From positions 1 through 64,000 of the forward strand of contig NZ_JBCDMV010000003.1 of the NCBI RefSeq assembly GCF_038433135.1: DNA of 64,000 bases. Reading direction: 5' to 3'. A program made the position numbers and the translations under genes. Numbering within the stretch: the stretch's first letter is position 1; the number at the start of each line of letters is the position of its first letter. Of the stretch, positions 16,252-27,446 are shown in pieces. The DNA is from Luteococcus sp038433135. Lineage in GTDB: Bacteria; Actinomycetota; Actinomycetes; Propionibacteriales; Propionibacteriaceae. The notes under the pieces are model-generated. The model did no database searches. It worked only from the letters and a program-made list of their open reading frames with translations, and was not told the origin of the DNA.

Positions 16252-18306
16252 TCACCGACGGCCGCGCCCGCGACGGGGGTTCTTGTACACCTGCACCACG
16301 GCGGGCCGGGGCAGGGTGTTGTTGTAGTCCGGGAAGTAGCTGTTCGGCTTCTCCCACGTGCCGTCCTCGCCCGGGTGCTGGACGGAGACGAAGACCGAGC
16401 GGTCCTGGTCACGGATGATCGGGCCGCAGGTCTCTGCGTCGCGCGGGACGGAGAGGAACTGCTGCACCCGGCCGCGGTCATTGCCGCTCAGGGTCACCTT
16501 GAACAGGCCGTCGTTGTAGCCGATGCCGTCCGGGGCGCCGTCGGTGGAGATCCACAGGTTGCCCACCGAGTCGAAGGCCAGGTTGTCCGGGCAGGAGATC
16601 GGCGAGACGTGCTCGCGCGGGTAGCCCGCGAAGTAGGTGTTCTCGTCGGTGGCCGGATCGCCGCAGACGAGCAGCAGGCTCCAGGCGAAGCGGGTGGAGG
16701 ACTGGCTGCCCAGCTCGTCGATCTCGATCACATGGCCGTCGCGGTTCTGGGTGCGCGGATTGGCCTCGTTGGCGCCCTCCTTGCCTTCCTTGCCGCGATC
16801 GGAGTTGTTGGTGCAGGCGACGTAGACGCGGCCGGTCTTCAGCGAGGGCTCGACGTCCTCGCAGCGGTCCATCTTGGTGGCGCCCAGCTTGTCGGCGGCG
16901 ATGCGGGTGAAGACCAACACCTCCTCGACGCTCATGCCCTCGACCATGGAGCGGCCATTCTCCACCAGCGGCAGCCAACGGCCGGTGCCGTCGAACTCAC
17001 CGTCGGACAGCGGGGTGGCCTTGCCGTCGATCTCCTCGACGGGGGAGTTGCCGGTGAACTTGGCGACGTAAAGATCGCCCTCCTCCAGCAGGGTCATGTT
17101 GTGGCGACGATCGTTCTTGCGGTACTTGCGCTTGGAGACGAACTTGTACAGGTAGTCGAACTTCTCGTCGTCACCGGAGTAGGCCACCACGTGACCGTCC
17201 TCGCCGATGATGACATTGGCGCCCTCGTGCTTGAAGCGACCCATCGAGGTGTGCTTGCGGGGGGCGGCCTTCGGGTCGAAGGGGTCCACCTCCACGATCC
17301 AGCCGAAGCGGTTGCTCTCGTTCTCGAAGCCCTCGTTGCGGGTGTCGAAGCGCGGGTCGGAGTGCTCCCAGCCACGCACGGTCTCCTTGTTGGTGATGCC
17401 GTAGCGCTTGTCCGTGGGGGTCTCGCCAGTGCCGACGAAGTAGGAGTGGTAGTTCTCCTCGCCGGAGAGCAGGGTGCCCCACGGCGTCAGGCCGCCGGAG
17501 CAGTTGCCCAGGGTGCCCAGCACCTTGGTGCCCGACGGATCGGCCTTGGTCTTCAGCAGGTCGGAACCCGCGGCGGGGCCGGTGACCCGGTAGGGGGTGT
17601 CGATCACGATGCGGCGGTTCAGCTTGCCACCCTGCACGTACTTGTAGGGCGAGTTGGAGTTCTTGCGCTCCAGCTCCACCACGGTCAGGCCGTGGTTGAT
17701 CATGCCCACCTCGCGCTGCTGCTCGATCGACATGCTCGGCGGGAACATGATGTTCTCGTTGGTGTACTCGTGGTTCACGAACATCACCGCGCGACGGCCC
17801 TCGCTGCCGGGGATCTCGATGATCTCGGTGTAGTCGTTGTTGTAGCCGAACTGCTTGCGGGCGGCCTTGGCGGTCTGCTTCTTCGGGTCGAAGGCAGGCG
17901 AGTCGGCGAACAGCGGGTCGCCCCAGCGGATGATCGGCTTCCAGGTGTAGCCCTCGGGGACGTTGAACTCGTCCACCTTGAAGTCGACCGGGCTGATCGC
18001 GTCGAAGGTCAGCGGGGTGCGCTTGGGGGCCTTGCCACCGCCGCGGCGAGCGGCCAGGGCGTTCTCGCCCAGGGGGGCGGCGGCGGCGTCGAACTGCGAG
18101 GCGCCGAACAGGGCGACCGCACCGGCGGTGCCGCCCAGGACGGCGCGGCGGGAGACGGCGGCCGACGCGATGTCACGGAAGTAGTCGTTGGAGGTGGTGT
18201 TGCACACCTCGCCGAGGCACTGGTTGTCACACTTGAGCTGGCAGGTCACGGCGGAGCGCTTGCCGCGCACATGGCCGATCATGGGCAGGAGCCGCTTGGA
18301 ATCCAT
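16252..18306 (-). CDS. phoX: PhoX-family alkaline phosphatase, Tat-exported
   Basis: A 684-residue PhoX/DUF839 phosphatase that releases phosphate from organic phosphomonoesters outside the cytoplasmic membrane. The twin-arginine signal is internal to a long N-terminus: SRRAVLGGTAGAVALFG at about residues 60-76, as is usual for this family. The mature part has the PhoX core with MFVNHEYTNE, GNCSGGLTPWGTLLSGEEN (phosphate/Ca/Fe-binding region) and the C-terminal region around FAGYPREHVSPISCPDNLAFD. ATG 18306 follows GAAAGG at 8 nt. A PHO-box-like direct repeat lies about 95 bp upstream. Confidence 0.92.
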   Translation of the reverse strand: MDSKRLLPMIGHVRGKRSAVTCQLKCDNQCLGEVCNTTSNDYFRDIASAAVSRRAVLGGTAGAVALFGASQFDAAAAPLGENALAARRGGGKAPKRTPLTFDAISPVDFKVDEFNVPEGYTWKPIIRWGDPLFADSPAFDPKKQTAKAARKQFGYNNDYTEIIEIPGSEGRRAVMFVNHEYTNENIMFPPSMSIEQQREVGMINHGLTVVELERKNSNSPYKYVQGGKLNRRIVIDTPYRVTGPAAGSDLLKTKADPSGTKVLGTLGNCSGGLTPWGTLLSGEENYHSYFVGTGETPTDKRYGITNKETVRGWEHSDPRFDTRNEGFENESNRFGWIVEVDPFDPKAAPRKHTSMGRFKHEGANVIIGEDGHVVAYSGDDEKFDYLYKFVSKRKYRKNDRRHNMTLLEEGDLYVAKFTGNSPVEEIDGKATPLSDGEFDGTGRWLPLVENGRSMVEGMSVEEVLVFTRIAADKLGATKMDRCEDVEPSLKTGRVYVACTNNSDRGKEGKEGANEANPRTQNRDGHVIEIDELGSQSSTRFAWSLLLVCGDPATDENTYFAGYPREHVSPISCPDNLAFDSVGNLWISTDGAPDGIGYNDGLFKVTLSGNDRGRVQQFLSVPRDAETCGPIIRDQDRSVFVSVQHPGEDGTWEKPNSYFPDYNNTLPRPAVVQVYKNPRRGRGRR

Positions 18307-18399
18307 GGTCTGTACCTTTCGGGTCGGCCCGCGAGGGGGGCCGGGTTCAGTGGGGACGCAAGTGTGAGCAAAGCAGGCTCGGATGGACATTCATGGGCT

Positions 18400-18421
18400 C
18401 ATAGTTGAACGATTCATGAAC
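18400..18421 (-). promoter_or_regulatory. PHO-box-like direct repeat upstream of phoX
   Basis: On the minus strand GTTCATGAATC and GTTCAACTATG are adjacent 11-nt units. This matches the architecture of PhoP sites in Streptomyces (11-nt direct repeats starting GTTCA; established knowledge). It lies ahead of a phosphatase gene, so phosphate-starvation control by a PhoPR system is inferred. Confidence 0.5.
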
Positions 18422-18497
18422 GTGTTCTCAGGTACGCTCAGGATTCCGTTTCCCGGTGGCGGGTGCAGATTCCCGGATCCCGAAGGGAATCGCCTCC

Positions 18498-19439
18498 TCA
18501 GGCGCGGCGGATCCGGCTGGCCAGGGCAGCGTCGGGGCCCACCTCGGGCAGCAGGCCGGCGCCATCCAAACCGGTACCTTGGGGCTCCACCAGTCGGGCG
18601 CCCGGGTGCTGGCCCAGCACGGCGTCGCGGAAGCTGGCCATCACCTCCGGGCAGGTGAAGACCTTGCCGACGGTGCTCACCAGCGGATCGGACCGCTCCG
18701 CCTGGCCCACCCGCTGCAGTCCGGCGCAGGCACTCAGCGCCAGCTCCTGCCCGGCCCCAGTGAGGATGGCGCGGCAGACCTCGTCGCCCTGCGCGGCCAG
18801 CTCCGCGGTGGTGCGAGACCAGGCGGCGATCCGGCTCACCCGGTGCTCGTCGCCCTGCAAGATCATGTAGGCGCCCTCCAGATCTCCGAACTCCTGCTGG
18901 GCAAGGGGAGTGAGCGCGGTGGCGGGGCCGCGGCCGTCGTGCGCGCGCATCACCGCATCCAGCGCCGCCCGGCCAATCCAGTAGCCCGAACCGGCGTCAC
19001 CGATCAGGTTTCCCCAGCCGTCCACCCGGGCCACGTCGTGCTCACCGACGGCCAGCGTCACGACGCCAGTGCCGGCCGCCACCACCACGCCGGGCACATT
19101 GCCCAGCGCGCCCAGATAGCTGGTGATCGAATCGTGCGCCAGCCGCACCTGACCGAATCCGCCGTCACGGACCAGCTCCAGCAAGGCGTCGGCCTGCATG
19201 TCGTCGGTCAGGCCCGAGGAGCCCACGGCCAGGATGTCCGCCGGTCGCGGCGCGTCGGCGACGGCCTCCAGCGCGATCCGGGCCAGCTGCGGCAGCACCG
19301 GCCGATCGGTCAGCACCCCGTCGAAGTCCTTGCTGGCCAGCACCTGGCCGCCGTGCAGCAGCTGCGTGCGGACCCCGGTCTGGCCGGCGTCCATGGCCAG
19401 CACGGCGAGCATTTCGGTCGTAGTGGACATCGTCGTCAT
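18498..19439 (-). CDS. BadF/BadG-type ATPase, N-acetylglucosamine kinase-like
   Basis: A 313-residue ASKHA-fold sugar kinase-like protein. AVLAMDAGQTGVRTQLL is the phosphate-1 loop, VVVAAGTGVVTLAV the second nucleotide motif, and DGWGNLIGDAGSGYWIGR the family signature shared with bacterial GlcNAc/glucosamine kinases. It probably phosphorylates an amino sugar. ATG 19439 is chosen because TAGTCT lies 7 nt before it; ATG 19430 is the alternative. The gene stands alone between phoX and pepN. Confidence 0.82.
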   Translation of the reverse strand: MTTMSTTTEMLAVLAMDAGQTGVRTQLLHGGQVLASKDFDGVLTDRPVLPQLARIALEAVADAPRPADILAVGSSGLTDDMQADALLELVRDGGFGQVRLAHDSITSYLGALGNVPGVVVAAGTGVVTLAVGEHDVARVDGWGNLIGDAGSGYWIGRAALDAVMRAHDGRGPATALTPLAQQEFGDLEGAYMILQGDEHRVSRIAAWSRTTAELAAQGDEVCRAILTGAGQELALSACAGLQRVGQAERSDPLVSTVGKVFTCPEVMASFRDAVLGQHPGARLVEPQGTGLDGAGLLPEVGPDAALASRIRRA

Positions 19440-19446
19440 ACGCCCC

Positions 19447-19452
19447 AGACTA
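19447..19452 (-). promoter_or_regulatory. -10 hexamer of the BadF-type kinase gene
   Basis: TAGTCT on the minus strand, 7 nt before ATG 19439. Confidence 0.6.
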
Positions 19453-19597
19453 GGGGAGAAGAGGGTGGCCTGACCCACCGGGGGACGGGTCGGTCAGTTG
19501 TGCTGAGCACCAGGCGGGCCTCGCGGTCAACCTACCGGCCCGACCTGGAAGCTTCTGGCTGGAGTGGCCTGGGTCCGACCTGGCTCTAGGCACTGCT

Positions 19598-19684
19598 GGT
19601 CTGTGCCACAAACCACATCCTGATTCGGACCCAATGCCATAGAGGCACTGGGTGCCATTCAGAATGCAGTTTGTGGCGCAAACC
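19598..19684. repeat. 87-bp imperfect inverted repeat
   Basis: Two 41-nt arms (19598-19638 and 19644-19684) around a 5-nt ATAGA loop match at 32 of 41 positions by my alignment. The best-conserved block is GCCACAAAC / GTTTGTGGC. It lies in the 421-bp gap between the kinase and pepN, where I see no gene, and contains no ORF. It could be a MITE-like relic or a hairpin RNA element. Confidence 0.6.
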
Positions 19685-19775
19685 TGGCGAGCCTCGGGGC
19701 GGACCAGCTGCGGGCCGCCCTGCTAGGCGTACTGGTAGAGATCTGGGGTCAGCAGATCGCCCGATCCGGGCCGCA

Positions 19776-19805
19776 GCCGGGACATGATTGATCAGCGCTT
19801 CCCTA
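19776..19805. repeat. 30-bp motif upstream of pepN, shared with 31031-31060
   Basis: The motif contains GGGACATGATTGATCAGCGC and ends TTCCCTA. It matches the copy at 31031-31060 at 28 of 30 bases. GGGA and TCCC flank a central TGATCA, which suggests a protein-binding site. Confidence 0.6.
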
Positions 19806-19860
19806 AGCGAAATCATGCGGTGCTTGCCAGAAATGACGGTGAGTGTGAGGCTTTGGTCCC

Positions 19861-22431
19861 GTGAGCACCGCAAACATCACTCGGGACGAGGCCAACGCCC
19901 GCAGCGCCGGCCTGCGCCTGGAGAGTTACCACACCACCGTCGACCTTCGCCGCGCGCCCGACCAGACGCAGCCGCGCTACCCGGTGCACACGGTCGTCGT
20001 GCTGGATGCCACCATCACCGAGACCTTCATGGACTTCCTGGACGGCGAGGTCCACCGGATCCTGGTCAACGGCGAATTGCAGCCTGTCAGCTACGACGGT
20101 GCGCGTTTCCCGCTCACCCTGCCCCTCGGCCGCGCCGTGGTGGAGGTCTTCGCCGAGGCCAGCTATTCACGCTCCGGCCAGGGCCTGCACCGCTTCCTGG
20201 ACCCGGTGGACCAGCAGACCTACCTCTACACCCAGTTCGAGCCCGCCGACGCCCGCCGGGTCTTCCCCAACTTCGAGCAACCCGACCTGAAGGCCGCGCA
20301 CCACATCACCGTGCTGGCGCCCGACGGCTGGCAGGTGCGATCCAACCAGCCGCGCGTGGCCGGCGGCGCGATCAAGAACGACGACGGCCAGCTGGACGGT
20401 GTCCGGCACGCCTTCGGGCCCACTCCGCCCCTGTCCACCTATCTGACCTGCATCATCGCCGGGCCGTGGCATGAAGAGCGCTCCCGGTGGAGCTCCGGCG
20501 ACGGGCTGGAGATCGAGCTGGGCGCCCTGTGCCGACACAGCCTGGTGGAGCATTTCGACGCCGACAAGGTCTTCGAGCTGACCCGGCAGGGGCTGGACTT
20601 CTACCATCGCGGCTTCGGATTCCCCTACCCCTGGGGCAAGTACGACCAGGTCTTCGTCCCCGAATACAACCTGGGCGCAATGGAGAATCCCGGCCTGGTC
20701 ACCTTCACCGAGAGCTACATTCATCGCTCCGCCGCCACCCGTGCCCAGTACCAGGCCCGTGCCAACACGATCCTGCACGAGATGGCGCACATGTGGTTCG
20801 GTGACCTGGTCACCCCGGCCTGGTGGGACGACCTGTGGCTGAAGGAATCCTTCGCGGAATTCATGGGCGCCCACGTCAGTGAGCAAGCCACCGAGTTCAC
20901 CGACGCCTGGGTGGCCTTCGCCGGCCGCCGCAAGGCCTGGGCCTATGCCCAGGACCAGCTGCCGACCACCCATCCGATCGTCGCCGACATCGGTGACGTC
21001 GAGGCCGCCAAGCAGAACTTTGACGGCATCACCTATGCCAAGGGCGCCGCGGTGCTCAAGCAGTTGGTGGCCCATGTGGGCGTCGACGACTTCTTCGCCG
21101 GCTCCCGGGCCTATTTCCGGGCGCACGCCTTCGGCTCGGCCCGGTTGGCCGACCTGCTGGCCGCGTTGGAGGAGACCTCCGGGCGGGATCTGGCCGCATG
21201 GTCCGCTGCCTGGTTGCAGACCGCCGGTCCAGACACCTTGACCCCGCTGGTGGAGTTGGCGGACGGTCGGATCAACCGGCTCGGGGTGCGCCACGTCTCC
21301 GTCGATGCCCGGGATGGTGCACCCGTCGGGCGCCCGCACACCCTCAAGCTGGGGCTCTACCGGCTGGTCGATGGGGAACTGAGCCGCACCGAGACCTTCG
21401 CTTGTGAGCTGGACGGCAGCGCCGAGACCTGGCTGGAGCAGGCCGTCGGGCTGGAGGCGCCCGATCTGGTGCTGGTCAACGACGAAGACCTGACCTACGC
21501 CAAGGTCGAGCTGGACGAGGCCTCGCTGGCCACCGTTCGGGAACACCTGTCCCTGCTGGCTGATCCGCTGGCCCGAGCCCTGGTCTGGTCGGCGCTGTGG
21601 AACATGACCCGCGACGCCGCGCTGCCGGTGCGCGACTACGCCGACGCGGTGCTGCGGCACGGTGCCGCCGAGACCGACATCGCCACCCTGAGCAGTCTGC
21701 TGGCCAATCTGGAACTGGCGATCAACCGCTACCTGCCGTCGGCGGCCCGCGACGAGGTGGCCGGCCAGTCCGCCGAGAAGCTGTGGGAACTGTTGCAGTC
21801 AAGCGATCCCGGCAGCGACGCGCAGATCGTGCTGGCTCGCGCGGTGGCCCGCTTCGGGCTGCGGGTGGCGGGGCTGGGTGACCGGATCGCCGGTCTGCTG
21901 GACGCCTCGGTCGTCGTGCCGGGACTCGAGCTGGGCCCCGAACTGCGCTGGGCGCTGGCCCGCGCGCTGGCCGTCCACGGACTCTGGGGCGCGGCGGAAC
22001 TGGACGCCGAACTGGAGCGCGACGCCAGTGCCGACGGCATCACCGCCCAGCGCGAGGCGCTGGCCTCCCGGCCCGATCCCGCCGTGAAGGCCGACGTCTG
22101 GCGGGAGCTGCACACCCCGCTGGCGCTCAGCAATGACCACGTCGACGCGCTGGTGGCGGGCTTCGCGACCCCTGGCCAGGAGGAGCTGGGGGCGTCGGCG
22201 TCGGCGGGTTACTTCGACGCGCTGACCGACGTCTGGGGTGGGCACGCCATCGAGATCGCGCAGCGGCTGGTCGGCGGGCTCTTCCCCTGTGGTCCCGACG
22301 CCGCCGAGCACGCCGAGGCGTGGCTGGCCGCCCATCTCGACGCCCCGGGGGCCCTGCGTCGCCTGGTGATCGAGGGTGCGGACAATGCCCGTCGGGCCCA
22401 GCGAGCGCAGGAATTCAACGCCCGGCCTTGA
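19861..22431 (+). CDS. pepN: Aminopeptidase N (M1 family)
   Basis: An 856-residue cytoplasmic zinc aminopeptidase removing N-terminal residues from peptides. The exopeptidase motif GAMENPG (272-278), the zinc motif HEMAH (306-310) and third ligand E329 in LKESFAEF are intact, and the long C-terminal ERAP1-like helical region is complete. The GTG start is taken at the beginning of the conserved sequence; no strong ribosome site is visible. The gene stands alone, preceded by the 30-bp shared motif and followed by a dispersed-repeat block. Confidence 0.95.
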   Translation: MSTANITRDEANARSAGLRLESYHTTVDLRRAPDQTQPRYPVHTVVVLDATITETFMDFLDGEVHRILVNGELQPVSYDGARFPLTLPLGRAVVEVFAEASYSRSGQGLHRFLDPVDQQTYLYTQFEPADARRVFPNFEQPDLKAAHHITVLAPDGWQVRSNQPRVAGGAIKNDDGQLDGVRHAFGPTPPLSTYLTCIIAGPWHEERSRWSSGDGLEIELGALCRHSLVEHFDADKVFELTRQGLDFYHRGFGFPYPWGKYDQVFVPEYNLGAMENPGLVTFTESYIHRSAATRAQYQARANTILHEMAHMWFGDLVTPAWWDDLWLKESFAEFMGAHVSEQATEFTDAWVAFAGRRKAWAYAQDQLPTTHPIVADIGDVEAAKQNFDGITYAKGAAVLKQLVAHVGVDDFFAGSRAYFRAHAFGSARLADLLAALEETSGRDLAAWSAAWLQTAGPDTLTPLVELADGRINRLGVRHVSVDARDGAPVGRPHTLKLGLYRLVDGELSRTETFACELDGSAETWLEQAVGLEAPDLVLVNDEDLTYAKVELDEASLATVREHLSLLADPLARALVWSALWNMTRDAALPVRDYADAVLRHGAAETDIATLSSLLANLELAINRYLPSAARDEVAGQSAEKLWELLQSSDPGSDAQIVLARAVARFGLRVAGLGDRIAGLLDASVVVPGLELGPELRWALARALAVHGLWGAAELDAELERDASADGITAQREALASRPDPAVKADVWRELHTPLALSNDHVDALVAGFATPGQEELGASASAGYFDALTDVWGGHAIEIAQRLVGGLFPCGPDAAEHAEAWLAAHLDAPGALRRLVIEGADNARRAQRAQEFNARP

Positions 22432-22432
22432 T

Positions 22433-22559
22433 CTGTGGGTGCCTGGGTTTCTGGGCCTCGACAAGTGCGGCCATCGTGGCTGGCTTCGGGTCCGGGTTTC
22501 ACCATGGTCCCCGAGGCGCGAACTCCACCGCGGTCCCCGAGCCCGTCGAGTACCCACAG
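22433..22559. repeat. Dispersed CTCGACA-type repeats bounded by 8-bp inverted ends
   Basis: A forward unit at 22453-22479 is followed by two inverted units (22500-22516 partial; 22525-22550). The block is framed by CTGTGGGT (22433-22440) and its exact complement ACCCACAG (22552-22559), starting 2 bp after pepN. Confidence 0.7.
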
Positions 22560-22631
22560 CCAGGAGCACAACCGGGCAGCCCAGGTCACCGCGTCCTCTG
22601 GTTTCGCGTCGCCCCGGAGCGTCGCACCAGA

Positions 22632-22637
22632 TAGATT
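22632..22637 (+). promoter_or_regulatory. -10 hexamer of purL
   Basis: TAGATT, 6 nt before the GTG start. Confidence 0.6.
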
Positions 22638-22643
22638 GTCTGC

Positions 22644-24902
<2,259 letters not shown>

Positions 24903-24920
24903 TCCCACCGAAAGTAAGAG

Positions 24921-24960
24921 TGTGGATGGTTACCACCGTCGACGGTGGTAACCATCCACA
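24921..24960. terminator. Perfect 40-bp palindromic terminator, cassette end 1
   Basis: A 20-bp stem without mismatch centred on GTCGAC, followed by TTTT on the plus strand. It serves convergent purL and the AbiEi-like gene. Its inner 34 bp (GGATGGTTACCACC-GTCGAC plus complement) are identical to the hairpin at 26023-26070. Confidence 0.85.
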
Positions 24961-24963
24961 TTT

Positions 24964-25911
24964 TCATGTGGGCCAGAGGTCCGACCCCAGACAGTGGGGA
25001 CAAGGATGGGCCTGTGTGGGTTGCCCGGTCATCTGTAGCATCTGATTGACCTGTGAGGCCACCTCGCACGGGCGACGCCAGCAGTCGTCGTGGCCATAGC
25101 GCAGGGTGGGGAGCCCCTCCAGCATGGATTCGTTGTCTCGCTCCATGTCCCGGAAGGTGGAGCGGGAATCCGCATGCCCCAGCCGCCCGTCCAACTCCAC
25201 GATGGCGCTGTCATAGAGCAGGTCGTGGCGCTTGTACTTGCGCCGATACTGCCGCCGACCCCGTGGCAACCCGTGCGGTTGCTCAACCGCAACGGCGTAG
25301 CGGTGTTCCAAGGTGGATTCCAGACCCTCCGCATCGTGCAGCAGATTCGTGAGCAGCTGGCGCGTTCGAGCGCCTCCCGCCAGCCAGGGACGTCTGTCGA
25401 GTTCCTTCTGGAGCCGCCCGGCGGTGGTGAGCCGTTTTCGCAGCGCCTCGGTGACCCATTCCACTGCCCTCTCTGGCTCGGCGGCGCAGAGATCCAGCAC
25501 TGTCCAGTCGACGGGGGAGACCGGAAGCAGTGCTCGCGACGTGGGGAGATGCCGCCGACGAACGTGACGACATCCCGGTGCCGGGATTCGGCGCCGGTCG
25601 AAGGGCACCAGTACGACGAGGTCGTCGGTGGGCTCGGGGCAGATGCCATGCCGATGCCCAGCAGCGTGTTCGCCGAGCATCGCTCCATCGCCGGCGGCCA
25701 GGACCCCGGCCCAGGCGCGCCCGGTGAAGCCCAGGGCGTCGGGATTGTCGGTGTAGATCCCGCTGCTCAGCCGCCGCCACCGGCCCGAGTCCACCAGCCG
25801 CTGGACACACCGATCTGGCAGGAAGATCATCGCCTGTCCGCGGCTGATGACTCCTTCCTGAGCGCGCAACAGTCCGGTGAGTGGGTCGGGGATGTCGATG
25901 CGGCGATGCAT
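24964..25911 (-). CDS. AbiEi-like / DUF559-type protein of unknown role
   Basis: A 315-residue protein. The N-terminal ~70 residues (VISRGQAMIFLPDRCVQRLVDSGRWRRLSSGIY) look like the winged-helix AbiEi antitoxin-type domain found widely in actinobacteria, and the C-terminal third (YDSAIVELDGRLGHADSRST...RDMERDNESM) resembles a DUF559/Vsr-like nuclease fold with a conserved D/E-rich strand. No AbiEii toxin partner is next to it. ATG 25911 is preferred; the frame upstream only translates the hairpin. AACAGT lies 6 nt before the ATG. Being framed by matching hairpins it may be an acquired cassette. Confidence 0.7.
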   Translation of the reverse strand: MHRRIDIPDPLTGLLRAQEGVISRGQAMIFLPDRCVQRLVDSGRWRRLSSGIYTDNPDALGFTGRAWAGVLAAGDGAMLGEHAAGHRHGICPEPTDDLVVLVPFDRRRIPAPGCRHVRRRHLPTSRALLPVSPVDWTVLDLCAAEPERAVEWVTEALRKRLTTAGRLQKELDRRPWLAGGARTRQLLTNLLHDAEGLESTLEHRYAVAVEQPHGLPRGRRQYRRKYKRHDLLYDSAIVELDGRLGHADSRSTFRDMERDNESMLEGLPTLRYGHDDCWRRPCEVASQVNQMLQMTGQPTQAHPCPHCLGSDLWPT

Positions 25912-26022
25912 GTAGCCACTGTTACCCGTGGTTCGCTCTTGGGCGATCGCCCAGTAGAAACTGTGGACAACTCTTGGGTGCTGCGTGGCCTGTGGAAAAC
26001 CCACGTAGGGGTGCCCGGAAAG

Positions 26023-26070
26023 AAAGTGCGGATGGTTACCACCGTCGACGGTGGTAACCATCCGCACTTT
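26023..26070. terminator. Perfect 48-bp palindromic terminator, cassette end 2
   Basis: A 24-bp stem without mismatch, with the same 34-bp core as 24921-24960 but different outer pairs (AAAGTGC / GCACTTT). It lies 46 bp past the aminotransferase stop on the minus strand and 112 bp before the AbiEi-like start. Confidence 0.85.
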
Positions 26071-26115
26071 TGTGGTCAGACCTAAAGGTGAACGCTCAAA
26101 CCGGACCCGAGTGGG

Positions 26116-27324
26116 TCAGATCACGTCGGCGATGGCTTCACACACGTAGTCGATGTTGGAGTCGTTGAGGGCGGCGACGCAGATCCGCCCCTTGTCGGTG
26201 CCGTAGACGCCCCACTTCTCGCGCAGCTGCACCATCTGCTCCTTGGAGAGCCCGGAGTAGCTGAACATGCCCACCTGCTCGGCGATGAAGCCCATGTCCT
26301 TCTTCCCACTGGCGGCGGTGACACCGGCGGCGGCCAGACCGTCGACCAGCTTGCGGCGCATCTCCTTGATCCGGTTGCGCATCGCGCCCAGCTCCTCGAT
26401 CCACTGGGCACGCAGCGCCTCGTCGGCCAGCACGGTGGCCACCACGGTGGCGCCGTGGGTGGGGGAGGAGGAAACCATGGTGCGGATCAGGATCTTGAGC
26501 TGGCTGAGCACCCGGGCGGCCTCGTCGGCGTCGGTGCAGGTGACCTGCAGGGCGCCCACCCGCTCCCCGTAGAGGCTCATGTTCTTGGCGAAGCTGACCG
26601 TGTTGACGACGGGCTTCCCGGTGGCGACGAACTTCTGGATCGCCCGGACGTCCTCCTCGGGGCCGTCGGCGAAGCCCTGGTAGGCCATGTCCACGAGCGG
26701 GATCAGTTCCGCGTCGGTGACCACCTGCACCACCTGGTCCCACTGCTCGTCGGTCAGGTCGTAACCGGTGGGGTTGTGGCAACAGGCGTGCAGCACCACG
26801 ACGGTGCCCTTGGCGGCGGCGCGGAGGTCTTCCAGCATGCCGTCGAAGTCGATTCCGTCCCGGTCGGTGGCCTTGTAACGGTAGGTGTCCACCTGGTAGC
26901 CGCAGCGGGTGAAGACGGCCTGGTGGTTCTCCCACGACGGGTCGCTCAGCAGCAGGGTGCCGTTGGACAGCGGACGCAGGAAGTCGCCGCCAACCCGCAG
27001 CGCGCCGGTGCCGGACAGGGTCTGCACGGTGACCAGGCGGTTCTCGGCGATCTCGGCAGCATCGGCACCGTGCACCAGCTTGGCGACCTCCGTGGTGAAG
27101 GCCTTCAGGCCGTCGATCGGCAGGTAGCCGCGGGGCTTGGGGTCGGTGCCCATCTGCTGCTCGACGGTGCGCACACAGTCCAGCACCGGCAGCTTGCCGT
27201 TGGCGTCCTGGTAGACGCCCACGCCCAGGTTCACCTTCTTGGGGTTCGGATCGGCCAGGTAGGCCTCGGTGAGGCCCAGGATCGGGTCGCGGGGCGCCAT
27301 TTCGACGGCAGAGAAGACACTCAT
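26116..27324 (-). CDS. Aromatic/aspartate aminotransferase (class I, Ib type)
   Basis: A 402-residue PLP aminotransferase of the AspC/TyrB branch. NLGVGVYQDANGKLPVL near the N-terminus, LHACCHNPTGYDLT (cofactor-binding asparagine), PLVDMAYQGFADG and the PLP lysine in SFAKNMSLYGERVG around residue 250 are diagnostic. It exchanges amino groups between aspartate or aromatic amino acids and 2-oxoglutarate; the preference cannot be fixed from sequence. ATG 27324 follows GAAAGG at 8 nt. It is divergent from the amidase gene. Confidence 0.9.
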   Translation of the reverse strand: MSVFSAVEMAPRDPILGLTEAYLADPNPKKVNLGVGVYQDANGKLPVLDCVRTVEQQMGTDPKPRGYLPIDGLKAFTTEVAKLVHGADAAEIAENRLVTVQTLSGTGALRVGGDFLRPLSNGTLLLSDPSWENHQAVFTRCGYQVDTYRYKATDRDGIDFDGMLEDLRAAAKGTVVVLHACCHNPTGYDLTDEQWDQVVQVVTDAELIPLVDMAYQGFADGPEEDVRAIQKFVATGKPVVNTVSFAKNMSLYGERVGALQVTCTDADEAARVLSQLKILIRTMVSSSPTHGATVVATVLADEALRAQWIEELGAMRNRIKEMRRKLVDGLAAAGVTAASGKKDMGFIAEQVGMFSYSGLSKEQMVQLREKWGVYGTDKGRICVAALNDSNIDYVCEAIADVI

Positions 27325-27446
27325 GGTCTTGGCCTTTCGGGTCACGGACGATTGGCACCATCCTTCCATGCAAGACGCCCCGATGGGCAGGGGTCCGCGC
27401 GGGACGATGCATCGCGGCCGGCCCGGGTTGTGGCAGAGTTCCCGGC

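Noticed and set aside
16174..18408. 744-codon plus-strand frame opposite phoX
   Set aside because: Low-complexity Val/Gly/Ala/His translation typical of an antisense frame; phoX is unmistakable on the other strand.
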